From NCBI GenBank assembly GCA_030040865.1, contig JASHSX010000055.1:1-10932 (forward strand): 10,932 bases of DNA, written 5' to 3'. Position numbers and translations under genes: made by a program. Below are positions 5,376 through 10,932 of the stretch, piece by piece (position 1 is the first letter of the stretch; every line of letters starts with the position of its first letter). Below the pieces are notes generated by a model. The model saw nothing but the letters and a program-made list of their open reading frames with translations. It was not told where the DNA came from and searched no databases. This DNA comes from Thermoplasmata archaeon. Lineage in GTDB: Archaea; Thermoplasmatota; Thermoplasmata; Lutacidiplasmatales; UBA184.

Positions 5376-7691
5376 TCACGGCCCCGTCAGCACCGTCTGG
5401 TCGGTCCGCTCGGGGGAGCGGTACTCCTCGCGCTCGGGGCGCGGGGCGGCGCCCCACCGGTCGAGGAGCGCGTCCCGGTCGACCCCCAGGGGCGCGAGGA
5501 GCGTCTCCGCGTCGCGGGCGAGCATCTCCACGTACGCCTCGGCGTCGTACCGCTCGTCACCGGCGAGGAGCTCCGCGGCCCGGACCCGGGCGCGGAACGA
5601 GCGGCTCCTCCGATCGAGGACGGCGAACCGTACCACCTCGCCGGCCCCCCGGGCGACGCCCGCTTCGGCGAGCTGGCGGAGCGCGGCGACCGAGTCGGTG
5701 AACGTGACGAACGCCTCGGGCGCCTGGCCGATCCGGTGCGCGACCAGGAGCTCGTCGACCGGCCAGCCGCCCGAACGCACGCGCTCCACGAACAGGTCGG
5801 CGCGGGCGAGCGCGCGCGGGAGGAGCGCGCGCACTCCGTCCGCGTCGCGCGCGCCGCGGAAGAGGTCCAGGACCTCGTGCTCGAACCGGCGGACGAGCGT
5901 CGGCGTGTCGTGCCGTCGCCCGCCGATCCCGCGGAGCTTGAAGTCGCCGTGCTCGTAGAGCCCGTAGTACCGGTTCGGCACGCCGAGCCCGTGGGTCGTC
6001 GCGGGCAGGAAGACGATCCACCGGTACCGCCCCTCGTAGCCGAGGGGAAGGTCGAACCGGGCGCTCATCCGCCGGGCGAACCCCGCGGGGTCGGTCGGGC
6101 GGTCCGGATCGATCGGGCGGAGCCAGAGCGAGTCGACGATCCCGTGGAGGACGCGGTACCCTTCCTCCTCGGCCGCCGGAATGAGGTCCGCGAGGAGCTT
6201 CCGCGCGTAGGCGTTGATCGCCTCGTGGCACTCGATGCGGCCGAAGCGCGCGTTCCGGTACCCCTGGTAGCCGAACGCGGTCACGAGGATCCACTTGAGC
6301 ATCTTCACGCGCCGCTTCCACTGCGCCGCCTCGGCGGGCGGGACGCCCGGGCGGCGCATCGCCTCCTTGTAGGCGAGGCGGCGCGCGAGCAGGGGAGCGA
6401 GCGTCCGCGGGATGAGCCCGACGCGCTCGGTGCACGAGCGGTACCCGAGCCCCGGCGCCCGGATCGGGCTCGTGGGACAGCAGCGGCAGTCGAGCGTCTC
6501 CGCGGAGAGGTTCTTCCGGACCATGATCGCGGGGTAGAGGCTCGCGAAGTCGAACTCGTCCAGGCGGTCGAAGACGCCGACCGGCGGGAGGAAGATCACG
6601 CCGCCCCGGTCGGCGGCGACCAGGTGGTCGCCGTCGCGGAACCGCTCGGGCCGGTTCTTCTTCCACGGGACGTGGGCGTCGAGCGCGCGGGCGTGCGCCA
6701 TCTCCATCGCGGTGAAGCAGGTCCCCGGCGACTGGCGCACGACGGTGGTGAGCGAGAGCCGCGAGAGGCGCGCCGCGTCGACGAGCCCGGCGATCTCGGC
6801 GTCGTCGTACAGGAACGAGTTCTCCCGGTCGATGTGGAAGCGGCCGGGGACGGGGTACGCCGCCGAGCGGTGGTAGAGGCGGCCGTACGACTCGAACGTC
6901 CGGGCGGGGCGGGAGGGTCCGAAGGCGACCCGCTCGCGCCCCAGCTGGAACGCCGCGGGCCCCAGGCCCAGGGCGGCGGCCCGCCGGTAGAGCCACGGGA
7001 GGTCGAACGCGTCCCCGCCCTCGGTGAGCAGCACGTCCGGGTCGCTGCGCGCGAGCTCGTCGACGAGCGCCCGGAGGATCTCCTCCTCGGGTCCCTCGAA
7101 CGTGATCCCCTCGAGCCGCACCGTCCCGATCCGCCCGTCGGGCGGCGCGATCCGGCCCCGCCGTTCGCCCGCGATCGTGACGCGGAGCCGGGCGACGGTG
7201 AGCGGCGGGGTCGCGTAGTCGATCGTCGCCGCCGGCTCGGTCGCGGTCAGGTTCGCGCCGCGCCCGGTCACGGGGGCGAACGGGTACAGGTCGTGCTCCA
7301 GGTGGTAGAGGTGCGGCGGCGTGAGATCGACGTCGAAGAGCGCGTAGCGGTCGAAGCCGCCGAACGCGTCGACCGCCCGCGCGAGCGAGCGCCGGGCCGG
7401 GTTCCGCTCGGGGGTGACCGAGAGGACGGTGCGCGCGCGCCGGTCGTAGAGGGAGGGACGCGCGACCCGGCGCTCGACGCGCGCGACCGCGGGGTCGCGC
7501 GCCAAGTGCCGCTCCAGCGCGGCCAGGTGGGGACGCGCCCCGGTGACCAGGAACGGCGGGCGGTACTCGACCGCGGTCCGCCGGACGACCTTCGTCCGCC
7601 GGTCCTTCGCCCAGAGGACGACCGAGCGGCCGTCGTCGCTCTCGGTGATGTCGAGGAGCCAGCCGTCCGGCGTCGGCGCCGCCCCGTCCAC
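5376..7691 (-). CDS. B-family DNA polymerase with altered catalytic motifs (PolB2-like)
   Basis: A 771-residue PolB. The N-terminal domain starts GWLLDITESDDG. In the exonuclease region, motif I, normally D-x-E, reads RLRVTIAGE (about 169-176) without the acidic pair; motif II keeps F229-D230 (GGDAFDLPWL). Polymerase motif A is intact: D381-FASLYPAIM. Motif B, K-x3-N-S-x-Y-G, is K466-WILVTAFG, keeping the Lys but with N to V470, S to T471 and Y to F473. Motif C, YGDTDS, is HGIVDS (516-521): the first Asp is Ile518 and the second, D520, remains. A cysteine set LDCRCCPT...GYRSC sits after motif A, as in other archaeal PolBs. This fits the archaeal PolB2/Dpo2 lineage, which has disrupted motifs, rather than the replicative PolB. 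Activity may be weak, specialised or structural. The GTG start lies 2 bases after the stop of the 85-residue gene, so it is translationally coupled to it. Confidence 0.88.
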   Translation of the reverse strand: MDGAAPTPDGWLLDITESDDGRSVVLWAKDRRTKVVRRTAVEYRPPFLVTGARPHLAALERHLARDPAVARVERRVARPSLYDRRARTVLSVTPERNPARRSLARAVDAFGGFDRYALFDVDLTPPHLYHLEHDLYPFAPVTGRGANLTATEPAATIDYATPPLTVARLRVTIAGERRGRIAPPDGRIGTVRLEGITFEGPEEEILRALVDELARSDPDVLLTEGGDAFDLPWLYRRAAALGLGPAAFQLGRERVAFGPSRPARTFESYGRLYHRSAAYPVPGRFHIDRENSFLYDDAEIAGLVDAARLSRLSLTTVVRQSPGTCFTAMEMAHARALDAHVPWKKNRPERFRDGDHLVAADRGGVIFLPPVGVFDRLDEFDFASLYPAIMVRKNLSAETLDCRCCPTSPIRAPGLGYRSCTERVGLIPRTLAPLLARRLAYKEAMRRPGVPPAEAAQWKRRVKMLKWILVTAFGYQGYRNARFGRIECHEAINAYARKLLADLIPAAEEEGYRVLHGIVDSLWLRPIDPDRPTDPAGFARRMSARFDLPLGYEGRYRWIVFLPATTHGLGVPNRYYGLYEHGDFKLRGIGGRRHDTPTLVRRFEHEVLDLFRGARDADGVRALLPRALARADLFVERVRSGGWPVDELLVAHRIGQAPEAFVTFTDSVAALRQLAEAGVARGAGEVVRFAVLDRRSRSFRARVRAAELLAGDERYDAEAYVEMLARDAETLLAPLGVDRDALLDRWGAAPRPEREEYRSPERTDQTVLTGP

Positions 7692-7693
7692 GG

Positions 7694-7951
7694 TCAGCGG
7701 GGCACGGGCCGGGCGGGCGGCGCATCGGCCGGGAGCCGGGCCGCGAGGTCCAGGAGGACCGAGAGGAGGAGGGACTCCAAGAGGTCCGGGCTGCCCACGT
7801 ACGTCGCCTGGGCCGCGTAGCGACGGGCGCCGCGGCAGAGCGCGGAGAACGCGGCGCGCTCCTCGGGCGTCGTCAACAGGCGGCCGAACTCGTCCCACCG
7901 CTTCAGCCGTTCCTCGAGCGCCTGGCGGTACGTCGGAGAGGTACGTCCCAC
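7694..7951 (-). CDS. 85-residue conserved-looking protein between RecA-like and polymerase genes
   Basis: The protein starts MGRTSPTYRQALEERLKRWD and continues with TPEERAAFSALCRGARRYA and SPDLLESLLLSVLLDLAARL, then a proline-rich tail. It looks entirely helical, with no transmembrane segment or metal motif. I do not recognise the family. The start is unusually well defined: the 10-mer AGGAGGTGAT (7964-7955), the full complement of the archaeal 16S 3' end, sits 3 bases before GTG 7951. The gene overlaps the RecA-like CDS by 49 bases and ends 2 bases before the polymerase start (TGACCGTG). This tight packing suggests that the three products work in fixed ratio, with this one as a bridge or regulator; that role is inference from context only. 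Confidence 0.75.
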   Translation of the reverse strand: MGRTSPTYRQALEERLKRWDEFGRLLTTPEERAAFSALCRGARRYAAQATYVGSPDLLESLLLSVLLDLAARLPADAPPARPVPR

Positions 7952-8796
7952 GCGATCACCTCCTCGGGGCCCCCGCCGCCGAACTCCTCGATCCCCCGCT
8001 GGTTCCCCGGACGCGGCACGAGCGTGAGCCGCGCGTCGTCCCGAAGGGCGCGCATCGTGAGCGTCCCCGGACCCCGGGCGACCGCCACCCAGTCGGCCCA
8101 GCGCGGCCCGTCGTCGGCGAGGCCGGGGAACCGGGCGAGGCCGCCGGGGGAGAGCGTGAGGAGGAGAGGAACGGGCACCGTGCGGAGGAGGTCGCCCAGC
8201 GTGCGGGCGACGTGTCGGAGGAGGTGGGCCCGCTCGTCCTCGAGGATCTCGTCGACGGCGAAGAGGGCCGGGAGGTCGTGCCCGACCAGGAGGGTCGGCG
8301 GCCGTCGCCGCACCTCGGCGGCCCACCCATCCACGAGCGCGACCATCTGGTAGGCGGTGAACGCGCGGGCGAGGCGGATCCGGTGGAGCGTCTCGGTCGC
8401 GTCGACCCCCAGGGTCCGGCCGAGCTCGCCGATGCGGTACGGGTGGAACCGGTTCGCCCCTTCCAGGAGGGAGATCCGGCCCCGGGCGAGCGCGCTGCCG
8501 GCGTAGAGGAGCTCGACGACCGGCTCGACCGCGGCGGTCGGCCCCTCGAAGAGCGTCGCCTCGCCGGGGGCGAACCGGCGCGCGAGCCAGGGGAAGAGGG
8601 CGGGCTCCGAGGGGAGGAGCGCGTGCGGACGCGCGGGCCGGGTCCGCGGGGCGAGGCGGAGGCGGACCGGCGGGGCGGGCGGCCCGGGCTCGGGCCGGGG
8701 GAGCGGCTCCGGGAACCACGACGGGACGAACGCGGCCTCGTCGTCGAACCCGAACTCCGGCTCGGTGGCGAACCGATCGTGCTCCACCTCGGACAC
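7903..8796 (-). CDS. RecA/RadA-superfamily protein with a degenerate P-loop
   Basis: A 297-residue protein from GTG 8796. Residues 1-60 are acidic then proline-rich (SWFPEPLPRPEPGPP), probably disordered. A RecA-type core follows: FAPGEATLFEGPTAAVEP (75-92) occupies the place of the Walker A strand-loop, but G85-PTAAVEP92 lacks the GK[ST] needed to bind phosphate. Then come RISLLEGANRFHPYRIGEL, LHRIRLARAFTAYQMVALVD (RadA-like 'R..RAFTAYQ'), and LLVGHDLPALFAVDEI near 169-184, where Walker B would be. PVPLLLTLSPGG resembles the last core strand. It is probably a non-ATPase RecA paralog. TTG 8826 is a longer start, but it lies too close to the box A near 8835. It is the first gene of the unit with the 85-residue protein and the polymerase. 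Confidence 0.65.
   Translation of the reverse strand: MSEVEHDRFATEPEFGFDDEAAFVPSWFPEPLPRPEPGPPAPPVRLRLAPRTRPARPHALLPSEPALFPWLARRFAPGEATLFEGPTAAVEPVVELLYAGSALARGRISLLEGANRFHPYRIGELGRTLGVDATETLHRIRLARAFTAYQMVALVDGWAAEVRRRPPTLLVGHDLPALFAVDEILEDERAHLLRHVARTLGDLLRTVPVPLLLTLSPGGLARFPGLADDGPRWADWVAVARGPGTLTMRALRDDARLTLVPRPGNQRGIEEFGGGGPEEVIAWDVPLRRTARRSRNG
7955..7964 (-). promoter_or_regulatory. Full-length Shine-Dalgarno for the 85-residue gene
   Basis: AGGAGGTGAT is complementary over 10 bases to the typical archaeal 16S 3' end (AUCACCUCCU). GGAGG is 7 bases from GTG 7951. It lies inside the RecA-like coding sequence (codons for EEV). It is the strongest ribosome-binding site in the window. Confidence 0.85.
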
Positions 8797-8830
8797 GGCC
8801 GCGACCCGGTCCGTTTCACGGCCCAAACCG

Positions 8831-8838
8831 CTCTAAAG
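8831..8838 (-). promoter_or_regulatory. Candidate box A of the RecA-like/small protein/polymerase unit
   Basis: The minus strand reads CTTTAGAG, about 38 bases upstream of GTG 8796. It directly follows a 7-bp hairpin (8837-8857), so the T-run could equally be the tail of a terminator for the DUF72 gene. Confidence 0.35.
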
Positions 8839-8857
8839 CGACCGCTCGGGGGTCGCT
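8837..8857 (-). terminator. Hairpin after DUF72, possible terminator
   Basis: The minus strand has AGCGACC (8857-8851), a 7-base loop and GGTCGCT (8843-8837), a perfect 7-bp GC-rich stem followed by TTTAGAG. The position between two same-strand genes fits a transcription stop for DUF72. The T-run is short, and the stem shares bases with the neighbouring inverted repeat at 8855-8887. Confidence 0.35.
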
Positions 8858-8887
8858 GAAACAGGCCGAGGACCGGGGCGTTTCAGC
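8855..8887. repeat. Perfect 8-bp inverted repeat over the DUF72 stop codon
   Basis: GCTGAAAC (8855-8862) and GTTTCAGC (8880-8887) are exact reverse complements separated by 17 bases. The DUF72 stop codon (8885-8883) lies in one arm. The arms share three bases with the hairpin at 8837-8857, so in RNA the two structures compete for those bases. Confidence 0.6.
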
Positions 8888-9671
8888 CGCTCGGCGCGGA
8901 GAATCCCGTGTCGAGCCGGGCGCTCCCCGGCGGAGGCGGGAGGCCGAGCCCCTCCGAGAGCGAGCGGGCGTTCACGGCCGCGTCGCCGCGGAAGTGGTTG
9001 TTGAAGAAGCCGTAGATCGTCGCGACCTCCTCGGCCAAGGTGCGGACGCGCGGGATCCACGAGGTGATCTCGTCGGCCGAGTAGGTGTAGTCGTACCACA
9101 GCGGGTTCCCGTGCCCGTGCCAGCGCACGTAGGCGAACGGGGCGGTGACCGCGAGGACGGGCGGGAGGTGCGGGCCGTCGACGATCACGTGCGCGAGTCC
9201 GAACTCTTTGAGGAGCGCGTACGACTCGTCGACGAGCCACGAGCGCTCCCGGAACTCGACCGCGACGGGGAGGTCCCGCGGTAGCGAGGCGTAGAACGTC
9301 CGCACGATGCCGGGCTCGAACGGCAGCGACGGCGGGAGCTGCAGGAGGGCGGCCGCGAACTTCCCGGCGTCCCGGATCGGCTTCAGGACCGCGAGGAAAC
9401 GGCGGAGCTCCTCGTCGGTGCCGACGAGCCGAAGGTCGTGCGTGATCGTCTGGGGGAATTTCGCCGCGAACCGAAAGCGCCCGGGGGTCCGACGGACCCA
9501 CGACGCGGCGACCGACGGCGGCGGGAGGCGGTAGAACGTCGAGTTGACCTCGACGATCGGGAAGAGCTGGGTGTAGTAGCGCAGCTTGTCCGACGCGCCC
9601 CGGCGCGGATAGACGCGGCCGACCCACTCGGGGTAGTCCCACCCGCTCGTCCCGAGGAGGATCTCGCTCAC
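8883..9671 (-). CDS. DUF72 family protein (YecE-like)
   Basis: A 262-residue TIM-barrel-like protein from GTG 9671: MSEILLGTSGWDYPEWVGRV carries the family opening GTSGW-x-Y-x-x-W. Other DUF72 landmarks are VEVNSTFYRLPPP, FRFAAKFPQTITHDLRL, ALLQLPPSLPF, VAVEFRERSWL, YVRWHGHG and IYGFFNNHFRGDAAVNA. Length and motif order are those of the full family. The biochemical role is not established; a conserved acidic/basic pocket suggests a metal- or nucleic-acid-related activity, but that is inference. A box A (GTTAAC, 9702-9707) lies about 33 bases upstream of the GTG and there is no Shine-Dalgarno, so the leader is a few bases at most. It is divergent from the ferredoxin gene. Confidence 0.93.
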   Translation of the reverse strand: MSEILLGTSGWDYPEWVGRVYPRRGASDKLRYYTQLFPIVEVNSTFYRLPPPSVAASWVRRTPGRFRFAAKFPQTITHDLRLVGTDEELRRFLAVLKPIRDAGKFAAALLQLPPSLPFEPGIVRTFYASLPRDLPVAVEFRERSWLVDESYALLKEFGLAHVIVDGPHLPPVLAVTAPFAYVRWHGHGNPLWYDYTYSADEITSWIPRVRTLAEEVATIYGFFNNHFRGDAAVNARSLSEGLGLPPPPGSARLDTGFSAPSG

Positions 9672-9701
9672 GGCGCCTGACTTCCGTAGGGCGCCCGTCC
9701 G

Positions 9702-9707
9702 GTTAAC
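9702..9707 (-). promoter_or_regulatory. Box A of the DUF72 gene
   Basis: The minus strand reads AGTTAACC with a purine-rich BRE-like stretch (GGAGAA) just upstream. It is centred about 33 bases before GTG 9671. It adjoins a short inverted repeat, CTTCT-N5-AGAAG (9707-9721), which could be an operator. Confidence 0.5.
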
Positions 9708-9768
9708 TTCTCCTCGAGAAGCGGCGACCTGGGCCGACGGCCGACCCCGCCCCGCCCGCCGAGAAACG

Positions 9769-9776
9769 CTATCTAG
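9769..9776 (+). promoter_or_regulatory. Candidate box A of the ferredoxin gene
   Basis: The AT-richer CTATCTAG is centred about 34 bases upstream of ATG 9807 and only 13 bases from GTG 9786. This favours the ATG as the true start. The spacing matches that of the divergent DUF72 promoter. Confidence 0.4.
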
Positions 9777-9806
9777 GAAGCGCCCGTGGACGCCCGACCG
9801 CGCCGC

Positions 9807-10088
9807 ATGGGGATCCAGGTCGACATCGACATCGCGAAGTGCACGGGCTGCGCCCACTGCAAGGACGTCTGCCCCGTGAACGTCTTCGAGCTGCGCCCCC
9901 GCACGGAGCTCCCCGACATCGTCGACGACCCGCAGGTCGCCGCGAAGTTCCAGTTCCGGGGGGAGAAGTCGATCGCCGTGCTCGGACCGGAGTGCATCGT
10001 CTGCGAGGCGTGCCTCTTCGAGTGCGAGGGCGAGTGCATCCTCATCACGGACGACGAAGGGCACATCCACCGTTCGACGTACAAGTGA
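9807..10088 (+). CDS. Ferredoxin with two [4Fe-4S] cluster motifs
   Basis: A 93-residue protein from ATG 9807 (MGIQVDIDIAKCTGCAHC). Cluster motif 1 is C12-x2-C15-x2-C18-x3-C22-P. Cluster motif 2 is C63-x2-C66-x2-C69-x3-C73, followed by an additional C77; the usual proline after the fourth cysteine is replaced by glutamate. The linker between motifs is about 40 residues (LPDIVDDPQVAAKFQFRGEK), longer than in minimal bacterial-type ferredoxins. It is presumably a soluble low-potential electron carrier for archaeal oxidoreductases. The longer GTG start at 9786 would add seven residues, but the box A position argues against it. It is separated from atpF by an 80-base gap that contains a strong promoter, so the pair is probably not an operon. 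Confidence 0.9.
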   Translation: MGIQVDIDIAKCTGCAHCKDVCPVNVFELRPRTELPDIVDDPQVAAKFQFRGEKSIAVLGPECIVCEACLFECEGECILITDDEGHIHRSTYK

Positions 10089-10135
10089 CGGACCGAGCCG
10101 CTCCGGGGACGGTTTCTCGGCGTCCGCCCACCAGA

Positions 10136-10145
10136 CCTTAAATAG
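10136..10145 (+). promoter_or_regulatory. Strong box A of the ATP synthase genes
   Basis: CCTTAAATAG is the best TATA-like element in the window, centred about 28 bases before GTG 10169. With no Shine-Dalgarno in front of that start, atpF is very probably translated from a leaderless mRNA. Confidence 0.7.
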
Positions 10146-10168
10146 CCACTTTCCCCGCCGAGAAAGCC

Positions 10169-10507
10169 GTGCCCGATACGCCGAAAGAGACGGGGCGCAC
10201 CGTCGTGTTGGGCGAGCGGGAGCTCGCGATCGGCTTCCGCCTGATCGGCCTCAAGGACGTCATCGAGGTGACGCCCGACAACGCCGTGTCGGAATTCCAG
10301 CGGGTGATGGTTCCGGGAACGTACAACCTCGTGATCGCGAGCCAGTCGATCCGCCTCAAGCTCTCCGAAACGCAGCGGTCGCACGCAGACAACTCACTGA
10401 ACCCGCTCGTCGTCTTCGTCCCGACCCCGACCGGGGAGTACGAGGTCGAGAGCATCAACGCGCTCGCGAAGCGCGTCCTCGGCGTCACGCTCGCTGCCTC
10501 CAACTGA
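10169..10507 (+). CDS. atpF: A-type ATP synthase subunit F
   Basis: A 112-residue subunit of the central stalk of the archaeal A1Ao ATP synthase, where F binds D and couples rotation of the A3B3 head to the membrane ring. The sequence shows the family's CheY-like fold: LGERELAIGFRLIGLKDVIE near the N-terminus (typical 'd.d.v.GFrLaGi..v'), YNLVIASQSIRLKL (the 'd.giI.it..ia..i' strand), NPLVVFVPTPTGEYE ('P.iv.iPs..g') and a C-terminal helix SINALAKRVLGVTL. Length is normal for the family. The GTG start at 10169 is set by the box A spacing. It is followed 12 bases later by atpA, so the two are co-transcribed. Subunits C and E, which usually precede F, are absent here. Confidence 0.93.
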   Translation: MPDTPKETGRTVVLGERELAIGFRLIGLKDVIEVTPDNAVSEFQRVMVPGTYNLVIASQSIRLKLSETQRSHADNSLNPLVVFVPTPTGEYEVESINALAKRVLGVTLAASN

Positions 10508-10519
10508 GCGGGAGAAACC

Positions 10520-10932
10520 ATGGCGGGAATCGTAGGGCGTGTATCCGGTCCGGTCGTGATCGCCGAGGGATTGACGGACGCGAAGATGTACGACGTCGTG
10601 CGTGTGGGCACCTTGGGCCTGGTCGGGGAGATCATCCGCTTGGTCGGCGGCTCGGCCACCGTGCAGGTGTACGAGGACACGACGGGCATTCGACCCGGTG
10701 ACCCCGTCGAGAATACCGGCCAGGCGCTGAGCGTCGAGCTCGGGCCGGGGCTCCTCAAGTCAATCTACGACGGGGTCCAACGTCCCCTCGATGTGATCCA
10801 GAAGGACGTCGGGGATTTCATCACGCGCGGGACCGTCGCCCCGCCGCTCAACGAGTCCACGAAGTGGGAGTTCACCGCGTCGGCGAAGGCCGGCAGCGAG
10901 GTCGGTCCCGGCACGATCCTCGGGACCGTGCA
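10520..10932 (+). CDS. atpA: A-type ATP synthase catalytic subunit A (partial, 3' end outside window)
   Basis: The first 137 residues, running off the right edge. MAGIVGRVSGPVVIAEGL is the signature opening of the A subunit, followed by KMYDVVRVGTLGLVGEIIRL, VQVYEDTTGIRPGDPVENTG, LSVELGPGLLKSIYDGVQRP and FITRGTVAPPLNESTKWEF. This matches the N-terminal beta-barrel and the start of the non-homologous 'bulge' region that distinguishes A/V-type from F-type subunits. The Walker A loop lies beyond the window. A Shine-Dalgarno GGGAG (10510-10514) sits 5 bases before the ATG. The codons use A/T more often (GTA, TTG, ATT, AAT) than in upstream genes. Confidence 0.97.
   Translation, partial: MAGIVGRVSGPVVIAEGLTDAKMYDVVRVGTLGLVGEIIRLVGGSATVQVYEDTTGIRPGDPVENTGQALSVELGPGLLKSIYDGVQRPLDVIQKDVGDFITRGTVAPPLNESTKWEFTASAKAGSEVGPGTILGTV

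Noticed and set aside
4374..7820. Very long plus-strand open frame (about 1148 codons)
   Set aside because: It is antisense to the acetyltransferase and polymerase genes, both with clear family motifs. Its composition is arginine/proline/glutamate low complexity, typical of shadow frames in GC-rich DNA.
7543..8859. Plus-strand open frame of 438 codons opposite the RecA-like gene
   Set aside because: Charged low-complexity sequence with no motif; the opposite strand has three coupled genes with a strong Shine-Dalgarno.
9672..10070. Minus-strand extension of the DUF72 frame to a start at 10070
   Set aside because: The extra 133 residues are antisense to the ferredoxin gene, and the DUF72 homology begins exactly at GTG 9671 with box A upstream.
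10089..10135. Possible terminator after the ferredoxin gene (CCGAG/CTCGG arms with a nearby GGTTTC)
   Set aside because: The stem is only 5 bp with a long loop and a T-run of three, too weak to support.
10138..10758. Minus-strand frame opposite atpF and atpA
   Set aside because: It is antisense to two strongly recognised ATP synthase genes and has no motif of its own.

Overview
The window is very GC-rich and archaeal. It encodes an archaeal Sm-like protein next to ribosomal protein eL37, subunits F and A of an A-type ATP synthase, and a B-family DNA polymerase. Many starts have a box A (TATA-like, e.g. CTTAAATAG) about 25-35 bases upstream and no Shine-Dalgarno, as expected for leaderless or nearly leaderless mRNAs. 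The proteins are arginine/alanine-rich rather than acidic, which argues against haloarchaea. A GC-rich member of Thermoplasmatota is my best guess, but lineage cannot be proven from this stretch.

Layout: (1) bases 1-124, minus: 5' end of a gene, possibly a dihydropteroate synthase-like protein, divergent from the next block. (2) 233-1364, plus: a P-loop nucleotide-kinase-like protein, an Sm-like RNA-binding protein and eL37. (3) 1246-5276, minus: a tandem-GNAT acetyltransferase and a probable GT-B glycosyltransferase in tandem, then, from its own promoter, an M29-aminopeptidase-like protein overlapping a 3-methyladenine DNA glycosylase (AAG/MPG family). The AAG reading frame runs on into the antisense of eL37. 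(4) 5376-8796, minus: a three-gene unit of a RecA/RadA-like protein with a broken P-loop, an 85-residue protein with a perfect 10-nt Shine-Dalgarno, and a PolB whose exonuclease motif I and polymerase motifs B and C are altered. (5) 8883-9671, minus: a DUF72 protein. (6) 9807-end, plus: a two-cluster ferredoxin, then atpF and the start of atpA.

The most interesting unit is region 4. A RecA-fold protein without a nucleotide-binding loop, a small linker-sized protein and a catalytically altered polymerase are tightly coupled. The arrangement resembles the logic, though not the sequence, of the bacterial ImuA-ImuB-DnaE2 mutasome and fits the archaeal PolB2/Dpo2 lineage. Other points of interest are an M29-like protein that has lost every metal ligand I can align, a glycosyltransferase whose conserved N-terminus extends upstream of any canonical start codon, paired hairpins after the DUF72 gene, and an ATP synthase gene set that starts at subunit F. 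No tRNA, rRNA, CRISPR array or insertion sequence was seen, and no gene-free stretch exceeds 300 bases.
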